The notes under the pieces are model-generated. The model was not told the origin of the DNA. It was given only the letters and a program-made list of their open reading frames with translations, and ran no database searches. A stretch of DNA of 64,000 nucleotides from Paraburkholderia monticola. GTDB lineage: Bacteria; Pseudomonadota; Gammaproteobacteria; Burkholderiales; Burkholderiaceae. Within the stretch, counting starts at the first letter, position 1; every line of letters begins with the position of its first letter. The stretch lies in NCBI RefSeq assembly GCF_001580545.1, contig NZ_LRBG01000037.1:124001-188000 (forward strand), given 5' to 3'. The translations under genes were made by a program, and so were the position numbers. Below are positions 39,579 through 48,046 of this stretch, piece after piece.

Positions 39579-40289
39579 ATGGAAACCGTCAGCGAACTCA
39601 GATCGGCGCACAAGGCTCTGCGGGCTGCAGTGCTTGAAATCGCAAACACACGGGCGGCTTGCCTGAACGAGCTGCCTGCCCGGCGGCGCGCAGCCGCGAT
39701 TGAAATGTTCGAGCACGGACTCCGATGCGGACTTTGCATGCATGTCTTTGCGAAAGCAGTACGCGACTGTACCGGCTTACCCATCGAAGTGAACGACCTC
39801 GCCTTTGCGGCCGTCTACCATGACATCGGAAAACTATGCGTCCCTGCCGAACTGCTACTTGCACCCCGCCCATTGACCCCAGACGAGCGAACCATCGTTC
39901 AGTCCCATGTCACCTGGGGTTGCGTGCTGGCGCGTCGAGCCTTACGGGTCATGCGCATACCCGACCCTGCATTGCGGTGCGCACTTGAAGTGGCCGCGCT
40001 CCATCACGAACGATGGGACGGCCACGGATACGCTCATGCGCTGGTCGGCCAATCGATTCCGCTGGCAGCACGCATGATGGCGATAGTGGACTGCTACGAC
40101 GTTATCGTCAGTCCCAGGCCGTACAAATCTGCCGGCAGCCACGGTCACGCCTGCGGCATCATAGAAGCCGACGCGGACAGTGCCTTTGACCCCGCACTCG
40201 TGAAGACCTTCCTTTCGATTGAACACGAGGTGGAACTCACGAATTCGGCATGGTGGCGTTCCCCAAGCGTGGTCCGTGGCAAATGTTGA
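39579..40289 (+). CDS. HD-GYP-type cyclic-di-GMP phosphodiesterase (GYA variant)
   Basis: 236 residues, a single HD-GYP domain without a sensor or receiver. Metal-binding motifs are present: the first His in EHGLRCG, HDIGK near 87, SHVTWG, and HHERWDGHGYA. The usual GYP triplet reads GYA and is followed by the conserved IPLAARMMAIVD and SPRPYKSA; the FDP motif near the end is kept. Only 2 nt separate it from the autotransporter stop, so the two are co-translated. A local c-di-GMP switch for the surface protein is inferred. Confidence 0.87.
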   Translation: METVSELRSAHKALRAAVLEIANTRAACLNELPARRRAAAIEMFEHGLRCGLCMHVFAKAVRDCTGLPIEVNDLAFAAVYHDIGKLCVPAELLLAPRPLTPDERTIVQSHVTWGCVLARRALRVMRIPDPALRCALEVAALHHERWDGHGYAHALVGQSIPLAARMMAIVDCYDVIVSPRPYKSAGSHGHACGIIEADADSAFDPALVKTFLSIEHEVELTNSAWWRSPSVVRGKC

Positions 40290-40491
40290 AGTATGTTAAC
40301 TCTGCCAGCCGTGTGCAGAGGCGCTCGGCGACGGGCATCCAGCAGGCTTCGAGGGAGACCGGCCATTGGAATGACGGCAGTCAGTGTTGCGCGAACGGCA
40401 ACTATTGGCCGAACTGAGCCCGACGATCCGACATCGCAAGTCCGGCCAAATCCACCTTTCTACAGCTGAGCCGGAGAACCTGCCAACACGA

Positions 40492-40515
40492 GGCTTGCCG
40501 CCCTCGCGGCAAGCC
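40492..40515 (-). terminator. hairpin downstream of the quinone oxidoreductase gene
   Basis: GGCTTGCCGC-CCTC-GCGGCAAGCC is a perfect 10-bp stem 15 nt beyond the stop of the minus-strand oxidoreductase gene. No long T tract follows on either strand, so it is terminator-like, possibly bidirectional, between convergent genes. Confidence 0.55.
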
Positions 40516-40530
40516 CGCCTCCAGTTGCCT

Positions 40531-41562
40531 TCACCCAACCAACTCGGCGCCCGTCGTCAGGACGATCTTGCCAAAGTGCGTACCAGAATCGATCAGCTCG
40601 TGAGCCCCGCGAGCATCGGCGAGCGCAAAAGTCTTGTAGACGACCGGCTTGATCTTCCCGCTCTCGATGTGCGGCCAGACCTGCCGCTCCAATTCATCGA
40701 TGATCGTCGCCTTGTCCGCGGCTGTGCGCGATCGCAATGTCGAGCCCATATGCGTCAGACGTTTCATCAACATCGGAGCGAGATTGAGATCCTTCGCCGA
40801 TCCCTTGATCACGCCCACCTGGAGGATTCGTCCGTCCATCGCCGCGGCGTCATAGTTTCTGGCCACGTAGTCGCCAGCAATGATGTCGAGAATCACGTCG
40901 ACGCCTTTTCCATCGGTAGAGCGCTTCGTTTCGGCGACGAAATCTTCCTCGCGGTAGTCGATCGCGAGATCCGCGCCTAGCGCGAGGCTGGCCTCCCGGT
41001 GCGCCTGCGAGCCAACCGTCGTGATGATCTTCGCGGCGCCGAATGCCTTCGCCAGCATGGTCGCCGTGGTGCCGATACCTGACGCGCCGCCATGGATCAA
41101 CACCGATGCGCCGGCAACCAGCTTGCCGCGCTGAAACAGGTTCAGCCATACCGTCATGAACGTTTCGGGCATCGCCCCCGCTTCCACCAACGTCAGGCCT
41201 TTGGGGATATGCATCGTGTTGGAGGCATGCGCGACTGCGTACTCTGCGTAACCGCCGCCGGGAATCAATGCGCACACCAGCTCGCCGATCCGGAACCCGG
41301 AAACGTCGGAGCCGACCGCAACCACCTGACCCGCCACTTCGAGCCCAGGAATGTCCGAAGCGCCGGGGGGCGGATCATACAGTCCTTTGCGCTGGAAAAC
41401 ATCGGGGCCGTTCACGGCAGCCGCGTGGACGCGAATCAGAACCTGTTCGGCGGCCGGCATCGGCACCGGGCGCGTAGTCGGCACCAGCACCTCGGGACCG
41501 CCGGGCTGTTTGATCTCAATGGCCGTCATCGACGACGGCACGCGATAAGTTGAAGCAGACAT
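40531..41562 (-). CDS. zinc-free quinone oxidoreductase (MDR family)
   Basis: 343 residues from ATG 41562 with AAGGAG upstream. NADPH:quinone reductase features: an N-terminal GroES-like fold with AAVNGPDVFQRKGLYDPPPGASDIPGLEVAG, no zinc ligands, and a Rossmann site GGASGIGTTA near 155. The subfamily matches PIG3/TP53I3-like enzymes that reduce quinones or enones. A divergent LysR gene begins 152 nt away and probably regulates it. Confidence 0.94.
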   Translation of the reverse strand: MSASTYRVPSSMTAIEIKQPGGPEVLVPTTRPVPMPAAEQVLIRVHAAAVNGPDVFQRKGLYDPPPGASDIPGLEVAGQVVAVGSDVSGFRIGELVCALIPGGGYAEYAVAHASNTMHIPKGLTLVEAGAMPETFMTVWLNLFQRGKLVAGASVLIHGGASGIGTTATMLAKAFGAAKIITTVGSQAHREASLALGADLAIDYREEDFVAETKRSTDGKGVDVILDIIAGDYVARNYDAAAMDGRILQVGVIKGSAKDLNLAPMLMKRLTHMGSTLRSRTAADKATIIDELERQVWPHIESGKIKPVVYKTFALADARGAHELIDSGTHFGKIVLTTGAELVG

Positions 41563-41713
41563 GGATACCACTCCTTCGATTGCTGAGGCTCGATTGATCC
41601 GGACGGATCACTGAACGAGGAACTCTTGCAGGCAGTTTAGGCCTCGACATCGATGAATGCGTGCAGCATTATTCGCGTTTATGGCTGCAAATTTGCATCA
41701 GGAGGGTGGCACG

Positions 41714-42613
41714 ATGAACTGGGATGACGCGCGAGTCTTTCTCGCGGTGGAGCGTGAAAAAACGCTCCGTGGAGCGGCCCGGACGCTCAATCTCGATCAG
41801 GCGACGGTCGGCAGACGGATTGCAGCACTGGAGCACGCGCTGCGCGCAACGCTGTTTCTACGCACCTCGGAGGGTTACGCGTTGACCGCCGCCGGCGAAG
41901 CCGCGCTGAAATCAGCGGAGAAAATGGAACACTCCGCGCACGAACTCGTCAGACGCACTCAAGGTGCGGATACACGGCTCGCGGGGGATGTGAGAGTCAC
42001 CAGCACCGATTCGATCGCGCTCGAATTCCTGCTTCCCGCCATCGAACGCCTGCATGCCGCGCATCCCGAAGTGCGCGTCCTGCTGGACACATCGACGCGC
42101 ATGCTCAATCTGGCAAAGCGTGAAGCGGATATCGCGGTCCGCTCAGTCAGGCCGGAGAATCCCGATCTGGTCGCGCGGCGCCTGGTGCGCTGGCCGATGG
42201 GACTGTTTGCATCGAATGCCTATCTCGAACAGCACGGCAAGCCTACCGCTGGCTCGGCATTCGCGGGCCACGATCTGGTCGTCTATCAGGGAAACTGGAC
42301 GAGTAGCCGGGCACCTACGCTTGGCGGCGAGCCGATCCACGCGGGGCGCATCGTATCGACCTTCAATTCCAGCCTCATGCTGCGAACCGCGGTAAGAGCC
42401 GGCATCGGCATCGGTCAGCTTCCGATCCATCTGGCTGAACACGACGGCCTCGTGCAGATATGGCCGGAACCCGCACGCGGGGCGGTCTACGAAATCTGGC
42501 TCGTCACGCATCAAGACCTTCGGCATACCGCGCGTGTCTCAGCAATGATCGAGGCTATCGTCGCCGCATTCGAAGGTCACTCGACCTACGAGAAAAAATC
42601 ACGCACGACTTAG
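41714..42613 (+). CDS. LysR-family transcriptional regulator
   Basis: 299 residues from ATG 41714 (GGAGG 8 nt upstream). The start MNWDDARVFLAVEREKTLRGAARTLN and the substrate domain with RLVRWPMGLFASNAYL are typical of the LysR subgroup that sits divergent from oxidoreductase genes. HTH at about 17-36. The frame upstream to 41657 lacks a ribosome site. Likely regulator of the divergent quinone oxidoreductase; the 164-nt gap to the next plus-strand gene argues against co-transcription with it. Confidence 0.94.
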   Translation: MNWDDARVFLAVEREKTLRGAARTLNLDQATVGRRIAALEHALRATLFLRTSEGYALTAAGEAALKSAEKMEHSAHELVRRTQGADTRLAGDVRVTSTDSIALEFLLPAIERLHAAHPEVRVLLDTSTRMLNLAKREADIAVRSVRPENPDLVARRLVRWPMGLFASNAYLEQHGKPTAGSAFAGHDLVVYQGNWTSSRAPTLGGEPIHAGRIVSTFNSSLMLRTAVRAGIGIGQLPIHLAEHDGLVQIWPEPARGAVYEIWLVTHQDLRHTARVSAMIEAIVAAFEGHSTYEKKSRTT

Positions 42614-42777
42614 CTATGGATGCCGCCTCGCGCGGCGCCCGCTCGCAGTGAAAGCGCCGGAATCAACGGCCCATCGACGCCATCACAAACGTGAATGCCG
42701 GCGCATTAATTAAATAAACTTCATCAATACCCGAGGCATCGCTATGCTGGCCCTACGTTTTCACCGGGAAGCTTGCG

Positions 42778-43452
42778 ATGGCAGAACTCTATCTTGTGCG
42801 ACATGGGCAGGCGTCGCTTGGCTCCGATAACTACGACCGGCTATCGGAAAAGGGCGAGCAGCAATCCATCTGGCTCGCCGAGCATTTCGCACGAAACGGC
42901 CTGCGTTTCGATCGCGTCGTAACAGGCACGCTGCAGCGCCATGCGCAAACGCTCGATGCGATCCGCCGCGCGCTGCCTGACGTCCCCGTCGAATGCGAAA
43001 TTCTTCCCGGCCTGGACGAGTACGACTTCCATGCGCTCTTTCGTGCGCTGGACGCTGAACATCGCAACCTCGCCGAATCCGTGACGAGCGATCCGCGCGA
43101 GTTCTTCAAGGCCCTGCGCCAAGTCCTGCAACTGTGGGCCGAAGGCGAGCTCGACGAACGTGTGCCCGAAACATGGGGTGCCTTCCAGCAGCGCGTCGCC
43201 GCTGTGCGCGTGGCCATCCAGCAGAGCGGCGCGCAGCACGTGCTGGCCGTCACTTCGGGCGGCGTGATCGGCGCGCTGACGCAGCAGGCGTTGCAAGCAC
43301 CGGCCGCGACAGCGATAGCGCTCAACATGCAGATCCGCAACAGCAGCGTCACCCGTTGCTTCTTCAACCGCGAAACGTTTCAGCTGTCGAGCTTCAACGC
43401 CGTCTCGCACCTCGAAGACCCGCAACGCCACGCGTTTCAGACCTACGGTTAA
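42778..43452 (+). CDS. histidine phosphatase-family protein of the ACAD operon
   Basis: 224 residues. The phosphoglycerate-mutase fold starts with LVRHG (catalytic His at residue 9), and Arg/Glu features follow. At the position of the usual second catalytic His (SHGG) it reads TSGG, so phosphatase chemistry is uncertain; this subfamily is nevertheless often found beside APH and acyl-CoA dehydrogenase genes, as I recall. It is the first gene of a four-gene plus-strand operon: histidine phosphatase, APH kinase, SDR and acyl-CoA dehydrogenase. Confidence 0.88.
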   Translation: MAELYLVRHGQASLGSDNYDRLSEKGEQQSIWLAEHFARNGLRFDRVVTGTLQRHAQTLDAIRRALPDVPVECEILPGLDEYDFHALFRALDAEHRNLAESVTSDPREFFKALRQVLQLWAEGELDERVPETWGAFQQRVAAVRVAIQQSGAQHVLAVTSGGVIGALTQQALQAPAATAIALNMQIRNSSVTRCFFNRETFQLSSFNAVSHLEDPQRHAFQTYG

Positions 43453-43470
43453 GTCCCGCCCTCGGGTCCC

Positions 43471-43497
43471 ATTAGTCAAATTAGTCAGATTAGTCAG
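43471..43497. repeat. 9-nt tandem repeat, three copies
   Basis: ATTAGTCAA-ATTAGTCAG-ATTAGTCAG lies in the short gap between the phosphatase and kinase genes, ahead of the kinase ribosome site. Confidence 0.9.
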
Positions 43498-43510
43498 GCC
43501 AGCCAACGAT

Positions 43511-44539
43511 ATGACCAGCGAATCAACCAGCCCCGCCCTCGACGTAGACAAGCTCGCCCGTTACCTGCAGCAGCACGTCCCCGGTTTTCATGGCCCCGTG
43601 CAGGCGACGAAGTTCGCGGGCGGCCAGTCCAACCCGACTTTTTTACTCGACACGCCGAGCGGCCGCTACGTCCTGCGCCGTCAACCGCCCGGGCAGTTGC
43701 TCAAGTCCGCCCATGCCGTCGATCGGGAATTCCGCGTGCTGAGCGCGCTCGGCCAGACCCCGGTGCCGGTCGCACGTGCATGGCACCTGTGCGAAGACCG
43801 CGAAGTCATCGGCAGCATGTTCTATCTGATGAGCTACGAAGAAGGACGCATCTTCTGGAACCCCGCCCTGCCGGAGGTCGACCGCGACGCGCGACGCGAC
43901 TACTACGCATCCATTGTCGCGACGCTCGCGGCGCTCCACGACGTCGACGTCGACGCGGCTGGCCTGTCCGACTATGGACGCCCTGGAAATTATTTCCAGC
44001 GTCAGATCGAGCTCTGGACGCGCCAATACCGCGCTGCCGAAACGGACCCGATCGGGCCGATGGAAGCGCTGATCGAATGGCTGCCGGCACATTGCCCCGC
44101 CGACACGCAGCGCCCCTCGCTCGTGCACGGCGACTTCCGCATCGACAACCTGATGTTCGCCAACGGCGCGCCGCGCGTGCGCGCCGTGCTCGACTGGGAA
44201 CTGTCGACGCTCGGCAATCCGCTCGCGGATCTCGCGTATTTCTCGATGTGCCTGCGCCTGCCGGCGACGGGCAACATCTCGGGGCTGCGCGACCAGGACC
44301 GGTCGACGCTCGGCATTCCCGAGGAGGAGGAAATGGTGGCGCAGTACTGCGAATTGCGCGGCCTGCCTGGTATCGACAACTGGAACTTCTATCTGGCGTT
44401 CAGCTTCTTTCGCCTCGCCTCGATTGCCCAAGGGGTGAAGGCTCGCGCCCTGCAGGGCAACGCTTCGAACGCGAGCGCGCTCGAGGTGGGCGGGATGGTC
44501 GAGACACTCGCCAGTCTCGCGGTGGAACTGATCGACTGA
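43511..44539 (+). CDS. APH-type phosphotransferase (ACAD10/11- and LvaA-like)
   Basis: 342 residues with aminoglycoside-phosphotransferase-fold kinase motifs: FAGGQSNPTF nucleotide loop near 37, a Lys/Arg-rich YVLRRQPPGQLLKSAHAVDREF block, catalytic HGDFRIDNLMF near 208 and Mg-binding DWELSTLGNPLADLAYF near 228. These sequences mark the ACAD10/11 kinase-domain subfamily rather than antibiotic kinases. LvaA of Pseudomonas and the APH part of ACAD10/11 phosphorylate 4-hydroxyacyl-CoA. It sits with an acyl-CoA dehydrogenase two genes downstream, supporting that role. Confidence 0.9.
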   Translation: MTSESTSPALDVDKLARYLQQHVPGFHGPVQATKFAGGQSNPTFLLDTPSGRYVLRRQPPGQLLKSAHAVDREFRVLSALGQTPVPVARAWHLCEDREVIGSMFYLMSYEEGRIFWNPALPEVDRDARRDYYASIVATLAALHDVDVDAAGLSDYGRPGNYFQRQIELWTRQYRAAETDPIGPMEALIEWLPAHCPADTQRPSLVHGDFRIDNLMFANGAPRVRAVLDWELSTLGNPLADLAYFSMCLRLPATGNISGLRDQDRSTLGIPEEEEMVAQYCELRGLPGIDNWNFYLAFSFFRLASIAQGVKARALQGNASNASALEVGGMVETLASLAVELID

Positions 44540-44545
44540 AGCACC

Positions 44546-44572
44546 AGACGCACGAGACGCACGAGACGCACG
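44546..44572. repeat. 9-nt tandem repeat, three perfect copies
   Basis: AGACGCACG is repeated three times in the gap after the kinase gene. A different 9-nt triple lies in the gap before the same gene. Confidence 0.9.
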
Positions 44573-44621
44573 ATGCGCACCCTGTGCGCAGTGCCATTCA
44601 ACTGGAACAAAGGAAACGACA

Positions 44622-45386
44622 TTGAGCACGAACCTCTTTGACCTCACAGGCCGGATCGCCCTCGTGACCGGCGCAAGCCGCGGTATCGGCGAAGCCATCG
44701 CCAGGCTGCTCGCCGAACAGGGCGCCCATGTGATCGTGTCGAGCCGCAAGCTCGAAGACTGCGAAACGGTGGCAGCAAGCATCCGCGCGGCCGGCGGCAG
44801 CGCCGAGCCCCTCGCCTGCCACGTCGGCCGCATGGAAGACATCGCCGCCACGTTCGCTCATATCCGCGAACAGCATGGTCGCCTCGACATTCTCATCAAC
44901 AACGCGGCAGCGAATCCGTATTTCGGCCACATCCTGGATACGGACCTCGCCGCCTATGACAAGACCGTCGAGGTCAACATCCGCGGGTATTTCTTCATGT
45001 CGGTCGAAGCCGGAAAACTGATGAAGAGCCAGGGCCGCGGCGCCATCGTCAATGTCGCGTCGGTCAACGCGTTGCAGCCCGGCGACATGCAGGGCATCTA
45101 TTCGATCTCGAAGGCCGCCGTGGCTCACATGACGAAAGCATTCGCCAAGGAATGCGGGCCGTTGGGCATTCGCGTCAACGCATTGCTGCCCGGTTTCACG
45201 AAGACGAAGTTCGCCAGTGCGCTATTCGAAAACCCGCAGATCTACGAGCGCCTCATCAACGAAATCCCGCTGCACCGTCATGGCGAACCGAGAGAAATGG
45301 CCGGCACAGTGCTTTATCTCGTGTCCGACGCGGCCAGCTACACGAACGGCGAATGCATCGTCGTCGATGGCGGGCTGACGATCTAG
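44622..45386 (+). CDS. short-chain dehydrogenase of the ACAD operon
   Basis: 254 residues from a TTG start with AAAGGAAA upstream. TGASRGIG near 17, NNAAANP in place of NNAG, and YSISK as the Tyr-Lys motif, with Ser in VASVNA. The family ending (TNGECIVVDGGLTI) matches the DHRS4-like or 3-oxoacyl-reductase-like classical SDRs. It probably oxidises a hydroxyacyl intermediate before or after the kinase/dehydrogenase step. In the operon it lies 82 nt after the kinase gene and 24 nt before the acyl-CoA dehydrogenase. Confidence 0.93.
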   Translation: MSTNLFDLTGRIALVTGASRGIGEAIARLLAEQGAHVIVSSRKLEDCETVAASIRAAGGSAEPLACHVGRMEDIAATFAHIREQHGRLDILINNAAANPYFGHILDTDLAAYDKTVEVNIRGYFFMSVEAGKLMKSQGRGAIVNVASVNALQPGDMQGIYSISKAAVAHMTKAFAKECGPLGIRVNALLPGFTKTKFASALFENPQIYERLINEIPLHRHGEPREMAGTVLYLVSDAASYTNGECIVVDGGLTI

Positions 45387-45410
45387 TCAACCGCGAACAA
45401 GGAAACCATC

Positions 45411-46661
45411 ATGAATTTTGCCAATAGCCCCAAAGTCGAAGACCTGCTGCGCCGGGTGCGCAGCTTCATGGACGAACACATCGTGCCGCGCCAGCGGCAG
45501 TGGCTCGAGGAAGTGCACGCGGGCCAATACCCCGTATCGTTCATGGAAGACCTCAAAGCCCGGGCCAAGGCCGAAGGCCTGTGGAATCTGTTCCTGCCGC
45601 ATCTCAAGGACGGCGAGCCCGGCACCCGCCTCACGAACCTCGAATACGCCCCGCTCGCCGAGGTCATGGGCCGCGTCTCGTGGGCGTCCGAAGTGTTCAA
45701 CTGCAATGCTCCCGACACCGGCAACATGGAATTGCTGCACATGTTCGCAACGCCCGCGCAGCGCGAAGCCTGGCTCGAACCGTTACTGGAAGGAACAATC
45801 CGTTCGGCCTTCGCGATGACCGAGCCCGATGTGTCCTCCTCCGACGCGACGAACATAACCACTTCCATTCGGCGTGATGGCGACGACTACGTGATCAACG
45901 GGCGCAAGTGGTTCATCACGAATGCAGCCCATCCGAATTGCAAGCTCTTCATCGTCATGGGCAAGACCGATCCGGATGCGGAAAGCCATCGCCAGCAAAG
46001 CATGGTTCTCGTGCCGGCGGGCACGCCCGGCGTGACGATCGTGCGCAACATCACGGTGATGAATCACGTGTCGCCGGAAGGGCATTGCGAAATCACGTTC
46101 AAAAACGTCCGGGTGCCGGCGGCGAACCTGCTCGGCGAAGAAGGCAGCGGTTTCGCGCTCGCCCAGGCACGCCTCGGCCCGGGCCGGATTCACCACTGCA
46201 TGCGCTCCATCGGCGCGGCCGAGCTCGCGCTCGAACTGATGGTCGAGCGCGCCGTGGAACGCAAGTCGTTCGGCAAGTTCCTCCATCAGCACGGCACCGT
46301 CGGCGAATGGATTGCGAAATCGCGAATCGAAATCGATCAGGCCCGTCTTTTCGTGCTGAAGGCGGCGTGGTTGCTCGACGAAGTCGGCGCGAAAGCCGCG
46401 CGTAAAGAGATTTCAATGATCAAGGCGCTGGTCCCGCAGGTGTATTCGACGGTATGCGACCGGGCGATGCAGGTCTTCGGCGCCATGGGCCTGAGCCCGG
46501 ACACGCCGCTCGCCGACCACTGGACCTGGGCCCGCGCATTGCGTTACGCGGACGGCCCCGATGAGGTCCATTTGCAAGCCATCGCGCGCATGGAAATCGC
46601 CCATGGCAAGGAAAGGCTCGGCTCGACGGCCGCGTACCTGAATATTCCGCCGCGAGACTAA
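45411..46661 (+). CDS. acyl-CoA dehydrogenase (ACAD10/11-like)
   Basis: 416 residues of full-length acyl-CoA dehydrogenase. The FAD/substrate loop AFAMTEPDVSSSDATN near 130, GRKWFITNAAHP near 164, the mid-beta domain, and helix G with ALVPQVYSTVCDRAMQVFGAMG and the loop GLSPDTPLADHWTWARALRYADGPDEVH, which is characteristic of the ACAD10/11 class. Those enzymes can remove phosphate from 4-phosphoacyl-CoA to give enoyl-CoA. Start with AAGGAAACCATC. It closes the operon; a LysR gene follows in the same direction 74 nt later. Confidence 0.93.
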   Translation: MNFANSPKVEDLLRRVRSFMDEHIVPRQRQWLEEVHAGQYPVSFMEDLKARAKAEGLWNLFLPHLKDGEPGTRLTNLEYAPLAEVMGRVSWASEVFNCNAPDTGNMELLHMFATPAQREAWLEPLLEGTIRSAFAMTEPDVSSSDATNITTSIRRDGDDYVINGRKWFITNAAHPNCKLFIVMGKTDPDAESHRQQSMVLVPAGTPGVTIVRNITVMNHVSPEGHCEITFKNVRVPAANLLGEEGSGFALAQARLGPGRIHHCMRSIGAAELALELMVERAVERKSFGKFLHQHGTVGEWIAKSRIEIDQARLFVLKAAWLLDEVGAKAARKEISMIKALVPQVYSTVCDRAMQVFGAMGLSPDTPLADHWTWARALRYADGPDEVHLQAIARMEIAHGKERLGSTAAYLNIPPRD

Positions 46662-46735
46662 TGCGTCGAGAATCCAGCCGAACGTATCTTCACAGCGCCT
46701 CTCGCTTATCATGTCTCGCAAATGGAGACTGCGAG

Positions 46736-47680
46736 ATGCGCTTGCCGAAGCTGGATCTGAATCTGTTCGTCGTATTCGAGTCGATCTACGAAAAGCGCAA
46801 TCTGACTCGCGTGGCGGAGGCGCTGTTCATCACCCAGCCCGCGGTCAGCAATGCGCTTGCGCGTATGCGCAAGGCGTTCGACGATCCCCTCTTCGTGAGC
46901 ACCCCGTCCGGCATGGTGCCCACGCCGCTCACCGAAAACATCATCGGCCGCGTGCGCGAAGCGTTGCAGCTGCTGGAGGCCAGCGCTTCCGAGGGCGACG
47001 TCTTCGTCCCGGCCACCTCCAGGCGCACGTTTCGCCTGAGCATGCCCGATCTGACGGAAGCGATTCTGTTGCCCTTGCTCGGCGAAGTGCTTCAGCAGCA
47101 GGCGCCCGGCATGAGCATCGAGAGCTACTTCACGCCGCGCAGCGACGTCTCCTCCGCACTCGCCACGCGCAAGATCGACTTCGCGATCGATGTGCCGCTC
47201 ATCGACGACCCGCAGCTGCATCAGGCGCCGCTCGGAAGCGACCACTATGCCTGCATGCTGCGGCCCGACCATCCGTTCGAGGGCGATGCACTGACTCTCG
47301 ACGACTACCTCGCACTCGGCCATATCCAGGTATCGAGCCGCCGCCAGGGCAGCGGCCTCGTGGATGCGGAGCTCAGAAAGCTCGGCCGGGAGAGACGGAT
47401 ACAGATGCGCGTGCAGCACTACATGGTTGCACCGCTCGTGGCCCTGCGCACCGACCTCGCGCTGACTGCCCCCATGCATCTTCTGCAACGCCAGGAAGCG
47501 CGCATTCTCGAACTGCCGTTCGAGCTCCCGAAGCTGGAATGGCACCTGTACTGGCATCGCAGCAGTGAACAGGACCAGGCCAGCATCTGGCTCGGCGGGA
47601 AGATCGTCGAGATTCTGAGCGGCCTCGCGGCGACGCCCGAGCTGCCAACGCGCAAGCGCCGGGTCGCCAAGGTATCGTGA
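46736..47680 (+). CDS. LysR-family regulator (NodD/NahR-like start)
   Basis: 314 residues from ATG 46736 (GGAG 8 nt upstream). It opens MRLPKLDLNLFVVFESIYEKRN, the NodD/LinR/NahR-type LysR start, with HTH at about 22-41 (EALFITQPAVSNALARMRKAF). The C-terminal domain has FRLSMPDLTEAILLPLL, typical of the same group. The ORF extends upstream into the dehydrogenase end without a ribosome site. It is the likely regulator of the ACAD operon. Confidence 0.94.
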   Translation: MRLPKLDLNLFVVFESIYEKRNLTRVAEALFITQPAVSNALARMRKAFDDPLFVSTPSGMVPTPLTENIIGRVREALQLLEASASEGDVFVPATSRRTFRLSMPDLTEAILLPLLGEVLQQQAPGMSIESYFTPRSDVSSALATRKIDFAIDVPLIDDPQLHQAPLGSDHYACMLRPDHPFEGDALTLDDYLALGHIQVSSRRQGSGLVDAELRKLGRERRIQMRVQHYMVAPLVALRTDLALTAPMHLLQRQEARILELPFELPKLEWHLYWHRSSEQDQASIWLGGKIVEILSGLAATPELPTRKRRVAKVS

Positions 47681-47689
47681 CTGAAGCCC

Positions 47690-47935
47690 GTGGGCTTTCG
47701 CACGGTGTTCGTGCTCAGATCGGTCGAAGAGCTGAGCATCGAAGAAACGGCGCAGAGCCTGGGCATTCCCGAAGCAACGGTGCGCAGCCGTCATTTCAGG
47801 GCAAGACAGATGCTGCGCGAGTCGCTGGCGCAAGAAGTCGAGCGGTTGGGTCCGGCGCTATTCGAGTTTGGCGGCACGCATTGCGACCGCGTCGTCGCAG
47901 CTGTGCTTACACGGCTGCGACAGACAGCGTGTTGA
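47690..47935 (+). pseudogene. C-terminal remnant of an ECF sigma factor
   Basis: Only the region-4 half is left: FRTVFVLRSVEELSIEETAQSLGIPEATVRSRHFRARQML, followed by the conserved tail CDRVVAAVLTRL. Region 2 is missing and no proper start or ribosome site exists; the frame begins right after the LysR stop. This looks like a truncated gene whose 5' part was lost, perhaps in the rearrangement that placed the LysR gene. Confidence 0.8.
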
Positions 47936-47938
47936 CAC

Positions 47939-48046
47939 TTATTTGATGACCTTGCGCCAAAAGACCAGGTACGCGGCAGTGCAGGATGCAATAAGCAAGA
48001 GTCCCCACATCGGGGCCATGCTGATCAGAACGGAGGTGACAGACAT
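47939..48046 (-). CDS. 35-aa single-pass membrane protein
   Basis: Reverse strand from ATG 48046 with AGGA 7 nt upstream. The 35 residues are nearly all hydrophobic between about 7 and 29 (LISMAPMWGLLLIASCTAAYLVFW), then basic RKVIK, as in small inner-membrane proteins with a cytoplasmic C-terminus. It ends 3 nt from the sigma remnant stop on the other strand. No family recognised. The ribosome site, start and clean helix favour a real gene despite its size. Confidence 0.6.
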   Translation of the reverse strand: MSVTSVLISMAPMWGLLLIASCTAAYLVFWRKVIK

